From Acanthornis magna (lineage: Eukaryota > Chordata > Aves > Passeriformes > Acanthizidae): DNA of 64,000 bases. A program made the position numbers and the translations under genes. Shown piece after piece: positions 36,801 to 48,379 of the stretch. Within the stretch, counting starts at the first letter, position 1, and each line of letters opens with the position of its first letter. The notes under the pieces were generated by a model that was not told the origin of the DNA, did not search any database, and worked only from the letters and a program-made list of their open reading frames with translations. The stretch spans positions 9,177,001 to 9,241,000 of the forward strand of contig JAWUZG010000056.1 of the NCBI GenBank assembly GCA_036785705.1. The letters run 5' to 3'.

Positions 36801-39785
36801 GAGAGATCTAAAGAGACTCGAGCTCCTGGAACACTGGGGCTGGAAAGGGCCTGCCAAGACCATCGCAGCAGTGCCCCAACACTGCTGCTCCCACACCTTT
36901 CTGATAGGGAAAACCCAGGCATTGGGATTGGGTAAATAACTAGGTGTAGGGGTAGGGTTATGCCTAGGCTTAGCATTAGGAGATCTAAAGGGCCTCGAGC
37001 TCCAGGAACACCAAAGCTGGAAAGGGCCTGCCAAGGCAAACGCGGCAAGACCCCATCATGGCTGCTCCCACACCTTTCTGATCTGGACACCCCACATGGG
37101 TGGGCACCTCGGCCCCGGCCACCAGCTGCCATTTTGCCTAGAGTTAGGGTTGAGAGATTTAAAGAGTTACAAGCTCTGGGAACACTGGGGCTGGAAAGGG
37201 CCTGCCAAGGCCATTGCAACAGTGCCCCAACATTGCTGCTCCTCCATCTTTCTGATAGGGAAAACCTAGGTACTGGGCTAAGGGAAATTAACTAGGCTAG
37301 GGTTAGGGTTACGCCTAGGGTTAGGGTTAGGAGATCTAAAGGGCCTCGAGCTCCAGGAACACCAGGGCTGGAAAGGGCCTGCCAAGGCAAACGCGGCAAG
37401 GCCCCATCATGGCTGCTCCCACACCTTTCTGATCTGGACACGCCACAGGGTTGGGCACCTCGGCCCCTGCCTCCAGCTGCCATTTGGCCTAGTGTTAGGG
37501 TTGAGAGATCTAAAGAGACTCGAGCTCCTGGAACACTGGGGCTGGAAAGGGCCTGCCAAGACCATCGCAGCAGTGCCCCAACACTGCTGCTCCCACACCT
37601 TTCTGATAGGGAAAACCCAGGCATTGGGCTTGGGTAAATAACTAGGTGTAGGGGTAGGGTTATGCCTAGGCTTAGCATTAGGAGATCTAAAGGGCCTCGA
37701 GCTCCGGGAACACCAAAGCTGGAAAGGGCCTGCCAAGGCAAACGCGGCAAGGCCCCATCATGGCTGCTCCCACACCTTTCTGATCTGGACACGCCACAGG
37801 GTTGGGCACCTCGGCCCCTGCCTCCAGCTGCCATTTGGCCTAGAGTTAGGGTTGAGAGATCTAAAGAGACTCGAGCTCCTGGAACACTGGGGCTGGAAAG
37901 GGCCTGCCAAGGCCATCGCAGCAGTGCCCCAGCATTGCTGCTCCTCCATCTTTCTGATAGGGAAAACTTAGGTACTGGGCTTGGGTAATTAACTAGGCTA
38001 GGGTTAGGGTTACACCTAGGGTTAGGCTTAGGAGATCTAAAGGGCCTCGAGCTCCAGGAACACCAGGGCTGGAAAGGGCCTGCCAAGGCAAACGCGGCAA
38101 GGCCCCATCATGGCTGCTCCCACACCTTTCTGATCTGGACACGCCACAGGGTTGGGCACCTCGGCCCCTGCCACCAGCTGCCATTTGGCCTAGTGTTAGG
38201 GTTGAGAGATCTAAAGAGACTCGAGCTCCTGGAACACTGGGGCTGGAAAGGGCCTGCCAAGACCATCGCAGCAGTGCCCCAACACTGCTGCTCCCACACC
38301 TTTCTGATAGGGAAAAGCCAGGCATTGGGCTTGGGTAAATAACTAGGTGTAGGGGTAGGGTTATGCCTAGGCTTAGCATTAGGAGATCTAAAGGGCCTCG
38401 AGCTCCAGGAACACCAAAGCTGGAAAGGGCCTGCCAAGGCAAACGCGGCAAGACCCCATCATGGCTGCTCCCACACCTTTCTGATCTGGACACCCCACAT
38501 GGGTGGGCACCTCGGCCCCGGCCACCAGCTGCCATTTGGCCTAGAGTTAGGGTTGAGAGATTTAAAGAGTTACAAGCTCTGGGAACACTGGGGCTGGAAA
38601 GGGCCTGCCAAGGCCATTGCAACAGTGCCCCAACATTGCTGCTCCTCCATCTTTCTGATAGGGAAAACCTAGGTACTGGGCTAAGGGAAATTAACTAGGC
38701 TAGGGTTAGGGTTACGCCTAGGGTTAGGGTTAGGAGATCTAAAGGGCCTCGAGCTCCAGGAACACCAGGGCTGGAAAGGGCCTGCCAAGGCAAATGCAGC
38801 AAGGCTCCATCATGCCTGCTCCCACACCTTTCTGATCTGGACACGCCACAGGGTTGGGCACCTCGGCCCCGGCCACCAGCTGCCATTTGGCCTAGTGTTA
38901 GGGTTGACAGATCTAAAGAGACTCGAGCTCCTGGAACACTGGGGCTGGAAAGGGCCTGCCAAGGCTATCGCAGCAGTGCCCCAACATTGCTGCTCCTCCA
39001 TCTGTCTGATAGGGAAAACCTAGGTACTGGGCTCGGGTAATTAACTAGGCTAGGGTTAGGGTTACACCTAGGGTTAGGGTTAGGAGATCTAAAGGGCCTC
39101 GAGCTCCAGGAACACCAAAGCTGGAAAGGGCCTGCCAAGGCAAACGCGGCAAGGCCCCATCATGGCTGCTCCCACACCTTTCTGATCTGGACACGCCACA
39201 GGGTTGGGCACCTCGGCCCCTGCCACCAGCTGCCATTTGGCCTAGAGTTAGGGTTGAGAGATCTAAAGACCCTCGAGCTCTGGGAACACTGGGGCTGGAA
39301 AGAGCCTGCCAAGGCCATCGCAGCAGTGCCCCAACACTGCTGCTCCTCCGTCTCTCTGATAGGAAAAACCCAGGCATTGGGCTTGGGTAAATAACTAGGT
39401 GTAGGGGTAGGGTTATGCCTAGGCTTAGCATTAGGAGATCTAAAGGGCCTCGAGCTCCGGGAACACCAAAGCTGGAAAGGGCCTGCCAAGGCAAACGCGG
39501 CAAGGCCCCATCATGGCTGCTCCCACACCTTTCTGATCTGGACACGCCACAGGGTTGGGCACCTCGGCCCCTGCCACCAGCTGCCATTTGGCCTAGAGTT
39601 AGGGTTGAGAGATTTAAAGAGTTACAAGCTCTGGGAACACTGGGGCTGGAAAGGGCCTGCCAAGGCCATTGCAACAGTGCCCCAACATTGCTGCTCCTCC
39701 ATCTTTCTGATAGGGAAAACCTAGGTACTGGGCTAAGGGAAATTAACTAGGCTAGGGTTAGGGTTACACCTAGGGTTAGGGTTAG
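33807..39785 (+). repeat. Array block with J1 and J2 units only
   Basis: Units: 33807 J2, 34158 J1, 34509 J1, 34859 J2, 35210 J1, 35560 J1, 35910 J2, 36261 J1, 36629 J2, 36980 J1, 37331 J2, 37682 J1, 38032 J2, 38383 J1, 38734 J1, 39084 J2, 39435 J1. Units 33807-35209 match 27846-29248 at an offset of 5961 bp (17 dimers). From 35.2 kb on, single-base variants that are unique in the window become more common, for example GTTAGGGTTGACAG near 38904 and CATTTTGCC near 37131. I see less recent duplication here than in the preceding 15 kb. The 368-bp unit at 36261 is described separately. Confidence 0.87.
36591..36626 (+). repeat. 18-bp tandem duplication inside a J1 junction
   Basis: The 18-mer ACACCTAGGGTTAGGCTT occurs twice in a row (36591-36608 and 36609-36626), which lengthens unit 36261 to 368 bp. 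It is the only junction in the window with an extra copy of part of the telomere-like cluster. Replication slippage or a small unequal exchange between the two CCTAGGGTTAGG blocks would explain it. Confidence 0.93.
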
Positions 39786-42700
39786 GAGATCTAAAGGGCC
39801 TCGAGCTCCAGGAACACCAGGGCTGGAAAGGGCCTGCCAAGGCAAACGCGGCAAGGCCCCATCATGGCTGCTCCCACACCTTTCTGATCTGGACACCCCA
39901 CATGGGTGGGCACCTCAGCCCCTGCCACCAGCTGCCATTTGGCCTAGTGTTAGGGTTGAGAGATCTAAAGAGCCTCGAGCTCTGGGAACACTGGGGCTGG
40001 AAAGGGCCTGCCAAGGCCATCGCAGCAGTGCCCCAACATTGCTGCTCCTCCATCTTTCTGATAGGGAAAACCCTGGTAATGGGCTCAGGTAATTAACAAG
40101 GAGTAGGGTTAGGGTTACGTCTAGGCTTAACGTTAGGAGATCTAAAGGGCCTCAGGCTCCAGGAACACCAGGGCTGGACAGGGCCTGCCAAGGCAAACGC
40201 GGCAAGGCCCCATCATGGCTGCTCCCACACCTTTCTGATCTGGATACGCCACAGGGTTGGGCACCTCGGCCCCTGCCACCAGCTGCCATTTGGCCTAGTG
40301 TTAGGGTTGAGAGATCTAAAGAGACTCGAGCTCCTGGAAAACTGGGGCTGGAAAGGGCCTGCCAAGGCCATCGGAGCAGTGCCCCAACATTACTGCTCCT
40401 TCATCTGTCTGATAGGGAAAACTTAGGTACTGGGCTTGGCTAATTAACTAGGCTAGGGTTAGGGTTACACCTAGGATTAGGGTCAGGAGATCTAAAGGGC
40501 CTCGAGCTCCAGGAACACCAGGGCTGGAAAGGGCCTGCCAAGGCAAACGCGGCAAGGCCCCATCATGGCTGCTCCCACACCTTTCTGATCTGGACACGCC
40601 ACAGGGTTGGGCACCTCGGCCCCTGCCACCAGCTGCCATTTGGCCTAGTGTTAGGGTTGAGAGATCTAAAGAGACTCGAGCTCTGGGAACACTGGGGCTG
40701 GAAAGGGCCTGCCAAGGCCATCGCAGCAGTGCCCCAACATTGCTGCTCCTCCATCTGTCTGATAGGGAAAACCCTGGTAATGGGCTCAGGTAATTAACAA
40801 GGAGTAGGGTTAGGGTTACGTCTAGGCTTAACGTTAGGAGATCTAAAGGGCCTCGAGCTCCAGGAACACCAGCGCTGGAAAGGGCCTGCCAAGGCAAACG
40901 CGGCAAGACCCCATCATGGCTGCTCCCACACCTTTCTGATCTGGACACGCCACATGGGTGGGCACCTCGGCCCCGGCCACCAGCTGCCATTTGGCTTAGA
41001 GTTAGGGTTGAGAGATTTAAAGAGTTACAAGCTCCGGGAACACTGGGGCTGGAAAGGGCCTGCCAAGGACATCGCAGCAGTGCCCCAACATTGCTGCTCC
41101 TCCATCTGTCTGATAGGGAAAACCTAGGTACTGGGCTCGGGTAATTAACTAGGCTAGGGTTAGGGTTACACCTAGGGTTAGGGTTAGGAGATCTAAAGGG
41201 CCTCGAGCTCCAGGAACACCAGGGCTGGAAAGGGCCTGCCAAGGCAAACGCGGCAAGGCCCCATCATGGCTGCTCCCACACCTTTCTGATCTGGACACCC
41301 CACATGGCTGGGCACCTCAGCCCCTGCCACCAGCTGCCATTTGGCCTAGTATTAGGGTTGAGAGATCTAAAGAGCCTCGAGCTCTGGGAACACTGGGGCT
41401 GGAAAGGGCCTGCCAAGGCCATCGCAGCAGTGCCCCAACATTGCTGCTCCTCCATCTTTCTGATGGGGAAAACCCAGGCATTGGGCTTGGGTAAATAACT
41501 AGGTGTAGGGGTAGGGTTATGCCTAGGCTTAGCATTAGGAGATCTAAAGGGCCTCGAGCTCCAGGAACACCAAAGCTGGAAAGGGCCTGCCAAGGCAAAC
41601 GCGGCAAGGCTCCATCATGCCTGCTCCCACACCTTTCTGATCTGGACACGCCACAGGGTTGGGCACCTCGGCCCCTGCCACCAGCTGCCATTTGGCCTAG
41701 TGTTAGGGTTGAGAGATCTAAAGAGCCTCGAGCTCTGGGAACACTGGGGCTGGAAAGGGCCTGCCAAGGCCATCGCAGCAGTGCCCCAACATTGCTGCTC
41801 CTCCATCTGTCTGATAGGGAAAACCCTGGTAATGGGCTTGGGTAATTAACAAGGAGTAGGGTTCGGGTTACGTCTAGGCTTAACGTTAGGAGATCTAAAG
41901 GGCCTAGAGCTCCAGGAACACCAGGGCTGGAAAGGGCCTGCCAAGGCAAACGCGGCAAGGCCCCATCATGGCTGCTCCCACACCTTTCTGATCTGGACAC
42001 GCCACAGGGTTGGGCACCTCGGCCCCTGCCACCAGCTGCCATTTGGCCTAGTGTTAGGGTTGAGAGATCTAAAGAGACTCGAGCTCCTGGAACACTGGGG
42101 CTGGAAAGGGCCTGCCAAGACCATCGCAGCAGTGCCCCAACACTGCTGCTCCCACACCTTTCTGATAGGGAAAACCCAGGCACTGGGCTTGGGTAAATAA
42201 CTAGGTGTAGGGGTAGGGTTATGCCTAGGCTTAGCATTAGGAGATCTAAAGGGCCTCGAGCTCCAGGAACACCAAAGCTGGAAAGGGCCTGCCAAGGCAA
42301 ACGCGGCAAGGCCCCATCATGGCTGCTCCCACACCTTTCTGATCTGGACACGCCACAGGGTTGGGCACCTCGGCCCCTGCCACCAGCTGCCATTTGGCCT
42401 AGTGTTAGGGTTGAGAGATCTAAAGAGACTCGAGCTCCTGGAACACTGGGGCTGGAAAGGGCCTGCCAAGGCCATCGCAGCAGTGCCCCAGCATTGCTGC
42501 TCCTCCATCTGTCTGATAGGGAAAACTTAGGTACTGGGCTTGGGTAATTAACTAGGCTAGGGTTAGGGTTACGCCTAGGGTTAGGCTTAGGAGATCTAAA
42601 GGGCCTCGAGCTCCAGGAACACCAGGGCTGGAAAGGGCCTGCCAAGGCAAACGCGGCAAGGCCCCATCATGGCTGCTCTCACACCTTTCTGATCTGGACA

Positions 42701-42941
42701 CGCCACAGGGTTGGGCACCTCGGCCCCTGCCACCAGCTGCCATTTGGCCTAGAGTTAGGGTTGAGAGATTTAAAGAGTTACAAGCTCCGGGAACACTGGG
42801 GCTGGAAAGGGCCTGCCAAGGCCATTGCAACAGTGCCCCAACATTGCTGCTCCTCCATCTTTCTGATAGGGAAAACCTAGGTACTGGGCTAAGGGAAATT
42901 AACTAGGCTAGGGTTAGGGTTACACCTAGGGTTAGCGTTAG
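39786..42941 (+). repeat. Transition block where J3 units enter
   Basis: Units: 39786 J3, 40137 J1, 40487 J3, 40838 J1, 41188 J2, 41539 J3, 41890 J2, 42241 J1, 42591 J1. J3 appears here for the first time. New variants also start here: CTCAGGCTCCAGG with GGGCTGGACAGGG in unit 40137, GGATACGCC, GATGGGGAAAACCC, and J1 with GGGTCAGG (before 40487) or GGGTTAGCGTTAGG (before 42942). Units 41539 and 41890 resemble 50484 and 50835 (offset 8945 bp). Confidence 0.87.
40087..40136 (+). repeat. First J3 junction
   Basis: This is the first occurrence of the third B-half ending, which is absent from the preceding 40 kb and present about 18 times after it. Key words are CCCTGGTAATGGGCTCAGG, TAATTAACAAGGAGTAGGG and ACGTCTAGGCTTAACGTTAG. 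One TTAGGGTTA site is intact. The 3' part resembles J2 (TAGGCTTA) and the 5' part J1 (GTAGGGTTAGGGTTACG). It could be an old J1/J2 recombinant or an independent derivative. Confidence 0.82.
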
Positions 42942-45746
42942 GAGATCTAAAGGGCCTCGAGCTCCAGGAACACCAGGGCTGGAAAGGGCCTGCCAAGGCA
43001 AACGCGGCAAGGCCCCATCATGGCTGCTCCCACACCTTTCTGATCTGGACACCCCACATGGCTGGGCACCTCAGCCCCTGCAACCAGCTGCCATTTGGCC
43101 TAGTGTTAGGGTTGAGAGATCTAAAGAGCCTCGAGCTCTGGGAACACTGGGGCTGGAAAGGGCCTGCCAAGGCCATCGCAGCAGTGCCCCAACATTGCTG
43201 CTCCTCCATCTTTCTGATAGGGAAAACCCTGGTAATGGGCTCAGGTAATTAACAAGGAGTAGGGTTAGGGTTACGTCTAGGCTTAACGTTAGGAGATCTA
43301 AAGGGCCTCAGGCTCCAGGAACACCAGGGCTGGACAGGGCCTGCCAAGGCAAACGCGGCAAGGCCCCATCATGGCTGCTCCCACACCTTTCTGATCTGGA
43401 TACGCCACAGGGTTGGGCACCTCGGCCCCTGCCACCAGCTGCCATTTGGCCTAGTGTTAGGGTTGAGAGATCTAAAGAGACTCGAGCTCCTGGAAAACTG
43501 GGGCTGGAAAGGGCCTGCCAAGGCCATCGCAGCAGTGCCCCAACATTGCTGCTCCTTCATCCGTCTGATAGGGAAAACTTAGGTACTGGGCTTGGGTAAT
43601 TAACTAGGCTAGGGTTAGGGTTACACCTAGGGTTAGGGTCAGGAGATCTAAAGGGCCTCGAGCTCCAGGAACACCAGGGCTGGAAAGGGCCTGCCAAGGC
43701 AAACGCGGCAAGGCCCCATCATGGCTGCTCCCACACCTTTCTGATCTGGACACCCCACATGGGTGGGCACCTCAGCCCCTGCCACCAGCTGCCATTTGGC
43801 CTAGTGTTAGGGTTGAGAGATCTAAAGAGCCTCGAGCTCTGGGAACACTGGGGCTGGAAAGGGCCTGCCAAGGCCATCGCAGCAGTGCCCCAACATTGCT
43901 GCTCCTCCATCTTTCTGATGGGGAAAACCCAGGCATTGGGCTTGGGTAAATAACTAGGTGTAGGGGTAGGGTTATGCCTAGGCTTAGCATTAGGAGATTT
44001 AAAGGGCCTCGAGCTCCGGGAACACCAAAGCTGGAAAGGGCCTGCCAAGGCAAACGCGGCAAGGCCCCATCATGGCTGCTCCCACACCTTTCTGATCTGG
44101 ACACGCCACAGGGTTGGGCACCTCGGCCCCTGCCACCAGCTGCCATTTGGCCTAGTGTTAGGGTTGAGAGATCTAAAGAGACTCGAGCTCTGGGAACACT
44201 GGGGCTGGAAAGGGCCTGCCAAGGCCATCGCAGCAGTGCCCCAACATTGCTGCTCCTCCATCTTTCTGATAGGGAAAACCCTGGTAATGGGCTCAGGTAA
44301 TTAACAAGGAGTAGGGTTCGGGTTACGTCTAGGCTTAACGTTAGGAGATCTAAAGGGCCCCGAGCTCCAGGAACACCAGGGCTGGAAAGGGCCTGCCAAG
44401 GCAAACGCGGCAAGACCCCATCATGGCTGCTCCCACACCTTTCTGATCTGGACACGCCACATGGGTGGGCACCTCGGCCCCGGCCACCAGCTGCCATTTG
44501 GCTTAGAGTTAGGGTTGAGAGATTTAAAGAGTTACAAGCTCCGGGAACACTGGGGCTGGAAAGGGCCTGCCAAGGCCATCGCAGCAGTGCCCCAACATTG
44601 CTGCTCCTCCATCTGTCTGATAGGGAAAACCTAGGTACTGGGCTCGGGTAATTAACTAGGCTAGGGTTAGGGTTACGCCTAGGGTTAGGGTTAGGAGATC
44701 TAAAGGGCCTCGAGCTCCAGGAACACCAGGGCTGGAAAGGGCCTGCCAAGGCAAACGCGGCAAGGCCCCATCATGGCTGCTCCCACACCTTTCTGATCTG
44801 GACACCCCACATGGGTGGGCACCTCAGCCCCTGCCACCAGCTGCCATTTGGCCTAGTATTAGGGTTGAGAGATCTAAAGAGCCTCGAGCTCTGGGAACAC
44901 TGGGGCTGGAAAGGGCCTGCCAAGGCCATCGCAGCAGTGCCCCAACATTGCTGCTCCTCCGTCTTTCTGATAGGAAAAACACAGGCATTGGGCTTGGGTA
45001 AATAACTAGGTGTAGGGGTAGGGTTATGCCTAGGCTTAGCATTAGGAGATCTAAAGGGCCTCGAGCTCCAGGAACACCAAAGCTGGAAAGGGCCTGCCAA
45101 GGAAAACGCGGCAAGGCCCCATCATGGCTGCTCCCACACCTTTCTGATCTGGACACCCCACAGGGTTGGGCATCTCGGCCCCGGCCACCAGCTGCCATTT
45201 GGCCTAGTGTTAGGGTTGAGAGATCTAAAGACCCTCGAGCTCTGGGAACACTGGGGCTGGAAAGGGCCTGCCAAGGCCATCGCAGCAGTGCCCCAACATT
45301 GCTGCTCCTCCATCTTTCTGATAGGGAAACCCTGGTAATGGGCTCAGGTAATTAACAAGGAGTAGGGTTAGGGTTACGTCTAGGCTTAACGTTAGGAGAT
45401 CTAAAGGGCCTCGAGCTCCAGGAACACCAGGGCTGGAAAGGGCCTGCCAAGGCAAACGCGGCAAGGCCCCATCATGGCTGCTCCCACACCTTTCTGATCT
45501 GGACACGCCACAGGGTTGGGCACCTCAGCCCCTGCCACCAGCTGCCATTTGGCCTAGTGTTAGGGTTGAGAGATCTAAAGAGACTCGAGCTCCGGGAACA
45601 CTGGGGCTGGAAAGGGCCTGCCAAGGCCATCGCAGCAGTGCCCCAACATTGCTGCTCGTCCATCTGTCTGATAGGGAAAACCCTGGTAATGGGCTCAGGT
45701 AATTAACAAGGAGTAGGGTTAGGGTTACGTCTAGGCTTAACGTTAG
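42942..45746 (+). repeat. J3-rich block, copy 1
   Basis: Units: 42942 J3, 43293 J1, 43643 J2, 43994 J3, 44345 J1, 44695 J2, 45046 J3, 45396 J3. Units 42942-44695 recur at 48380-50133 (offset 5438 bp), and 45046-45396 at 51186-51536 (offset 6140 bp). The step of 702 bp is two dimers present only in the second copy. Unit 43994 opens GAGATTTAAAGGG, losing the BglII site, and so does its copy at 49432. Unit 45046 is 350 bp because its B half reads GGGAAACCCTGG, one A short. Confidence 0.88.
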
Positions 45747-47326
45747 GAGATCTAAAGGGCCTCGAGCTCCGGGAACACCAGGGCTCGAAAGGGCCTGCCA
45801 AGGCAAACGCAGCAAGGTCCCAACATGGGTGCTCCCACACCTTTCTGATCTGGACACCCCACATGGGTGGGCACCTCGGCCCCGGCCACCAGCTGCCATT
45901 TGGCCTAGAGTTAGGGTTGAGAGATTTAAAGAGTTACAAGCTCTGGGAACACTGGGGCTGGAAAGGGCCTGCCAAGGCCATCGCAGCAGTGCCCCAACAC
46001 GGCTGCTGCCACACCTTTCTGATAGGGAAAAGCCAGGCATTGGGCTTGGGTAAATAACTAGGTGTAGGGGTAGGGTTATGCCTAGGCTTAGCATTAGGAG
46101 ATCTAAAGGGCCTCGAGCTCCAGGAACACCAGGGCTCGAAAGGGCCTGCCAAGGCAAACGCGGCAAGGTCCCAACATGGCTGCTCCCACACCTATCTGAT
46201 CTGGACACCCCACATGGGTGGGCACCTCATCCCCAGCCACCAGCTGCCATTTGGCCTAGAGTTAGGGTTGAGAGATTTAAAAAGTTACAAGCTCCGGGAA
46301 CACTGGGGCTGGAAAGGGCCTGCCAAGGCCATCGCAGCAGTGCCCCAACACTGCTGCTGCCACACCTTTCTGATAGGGAAAAGCCAGGCATTGGGCTTGG
46401 GTAAATAACTAGGTGTAGGGGTAGGGTTATGCCTAGGCTTAGCATTAGGAGATCTAAAGGGCCTCGAGCTCCAGGAACACCAGGGCTCGAAAGGGCCTGC
46501 CAAGGCAAACGCGGCAAGGTCCCAACATGGCTGCTCCCACACCTATCTGATCTGGACACCCCACATGGGTGGGCACCTCATCCCCTGCCACCAGCTGCCA
46601 TTTGGCCTATAGTTAGGGTTGAGAGATTTAAAAAGTTACAAGCTCCGGGAACACTGGGGCTGGAAAGGGCCTGCCAAGGCCATCACAGCAGTGCCCCAAC
46701 ATTGCTGCCCCTCCATCTTTCTGATAGGGAAAACCTAGGTACTGGGCTCGGGTAATTAACTAGGCTAGGGTTAGGGTTACGCCTAGGGTTAGGGTTTGGA
46801 GATCTAAAGGGCCTCGAGCTCCAGGAACACCAGGGCTGGAAAGGGCCTGTCAAGGCAAACGCGGCAAGGCCCCATCATGGTTGCTCCCACACCTTTCTGA
46901 TCTGGACACGCCACAGGGTTGGGCACCTCGGCCCCTACCACCAGCTGCCATTTGGCCTAGAGTTAGGGTTGAGAGATCTAAAGAGACTCGAGCTCCTGGA
47001 ACACTGGGGCTGGAAAGGGCCTGCCAAGGCCATCGCAGCAGTGCCCCAACACTGTTGCTCCTCCGTCTTTCTGATAGGGAAAACCCAGGCATTGGGCTTG
47101 GGTAAATAACTAGGTGTAGGGGTAGGGTTATGCCGAGATTTAGCGTTAGGAGATCAAAAGGGCCTCGAGCTCCAGGAACACCAGGGCTCGAAAGGGCCTG
47201 CCAAGGCCATCGCAGCAGTGCCCCAACATTGCTGCTCGTCCATCTGTCTGATAGGGAAAACCCTGGTAATGGGCTCAGGTAATTAACAAGGAGTAGGGTT
47301 AGGGTTACGTCTAGGCTTAACGTTAG
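45747..47326 (+). repeat. 1580-bp higher-order repeat, copy 1
   Basis: This repeat is 4.5 dimers long: 45747 J2, 46098 J2, 46449 J1, 46799 J4, then the half unit 47150 (J3). Marker words are GCAGCAAGGTCCCAACATGG in the first dimer, CACCTATCTGATC with CACCTCATCCCCAGCC and TTTAAAAAGTTACAAG in the next, CCTATAGTTAGGG and TTGCTGCCCCTCC in the third, GGGTTTGGAGATC before the fourth, and the J4 ending. In this copy the first dimer has ACACGGCTGCTGCC where most others have ACACTGCTGCTCCC. Confidence 0.92.
47150..47326 (+). repeat. A/B hybrid half unit 1 (177 bp)
   Basis: The unit starts as an A half (GAGATCAAAAGGGCCTCGAG, with T to A destroying BglII). After CGAAAGGGCCTGCCAAGGC it continues as a B half (CATCGCAGCAGTGCCCC) and ends in J3. 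The switch lies in the longest block identical between A and B halves, so a half-unit deletion by recombination between non-equivalent halves is the simplest origin. It shifts the A/B register of the array by half a period. Confidence 0.92.
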
Positions 47327-48379
47327 GAGATCTAAAGGGCCTCGAGCTCCGGGAACACCAGGGCTCGAAAGGGCCTGCCAAGGCAAACGCAGCAAGGTCC
47401 CAACATGGGTGCTCCCACACCTTTCTGATCTGGACACCCCACATGGGTGGGCACCTCGGCCCCGGCCACCAGCTGCCATTTGGCCTAGAGTTAGGGTTGA
47501 GAGATTTAAAGAGTTACAAGCTCTGGGAACACTGGGGCTGGAAAGGGCCTGCCAAGGCCATCGCAGCAGTGCCCCAACACTGCTGCTCCCACACCTTTCT
47601 GATAGGGAAAAGCCAGGCATTGGGCTTGGGTAAATAACTAGGTGTAGGGGTAGGGTTATGCCTAGGCTTAGCATTAGGAGATCTAAAGGGCCTCGAGCTC
47701 CAGGAACACCAGGGCTGGAAAGGGCCTGCCAAGGCAAACGCGGCAAGGTCCCAACATGGCTGCTCCCACACCTATCTGATCTGGACACCCCACATGGGTG
47801 GGCACCTCATCCCCAGCCACCAGCTGCCATTTGGCCTAGAGTTAGGGTTGAGAGATTTAAAAAGTTACAAGCTCCGGGAACACTGGGGCTGGAAAGGGCC
47901 TGCCAAGGCCATCGCAGCAGTGCCCCAACACTGCTGCTGCCACACCTTTCTGATAGGGAAAAGCCAGGCATTGGGCTTGGGTAAATAACTAGGTGTAGGG
48001 GTAGGGTTATGCCTAGGCTTAGCATTAGGAGATCTAAAGGGCCTCGAGCTCCAGGAACACCAGGGCTGGAAAGGGCCTGCCAAGGCAAACGCGGCAAGGC
48101 CCCATCATGGCTGCTCTCACACCTTTCTGATCTGGACACGCCACAGGGTTGGGCACCTCGGCCCCTGCCACCAGCTGCCATTTGGCCTAGAGTTAGGGTT
48201 GAGAGATTTAAAGAGTTACAAGCTCCGGGAACACTGGGGCTGGAAAGGGCCTGCCAAGGCCATTGCAACAGTGCCCCAACATTGCTGCTCCTCCATCTTT
48301 CTGATAGGGAAAACCTAGGTACTGGGCTAAGGGAAATTAACTAGGCTAGGGTTAGGGTTACACCTAGGGTTAGGGTTAG
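47327..48379 (+). repeat. Truncated 1580-bp higher-order repeat
   Basis: Units: 47327 J2, 47678 J2, 48029 J1. The first two dimers match the start of the 1580-bp repeat (45747 and 46098, offset 1580 bp). The third carries AAGGCCCCATCATGGCTGCTC and ATTTAAAGAGTTACAAG in place of the TTTAAAAAG form, and resembles 42591. The J4 dimer and the half unit are missing. Confidence 0.85.

Noticed and set aside
41857..41873. CENP-B box (TTCG...A..CGGG pattern) near GGTTCGGGTTACG
   Set aside because: The TTCG and a following A can be aligned, but the required CGGG is replaced by TCTA. TTCG is rare elsewhere in the array and no full match was found by eye.
41857..41873. RNA polymerase III B box in GGTTCGGGTTACG
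   Set aside because: It lacks the GGTTCGANNCC pattern, no A box lies at a suitable distance, and the word is a point variant of the J3 junction. No tRNA or SINE-like structure was seen.
47150..47326. Assembly error producing the 177-bp half units
   Set aside because: Six copies share private upstream (J4) and internal variants and lie in repeats of identical length, which a random mis-join would not give. Collapse or false duplication of larger blocks cannot be excluded without reads.
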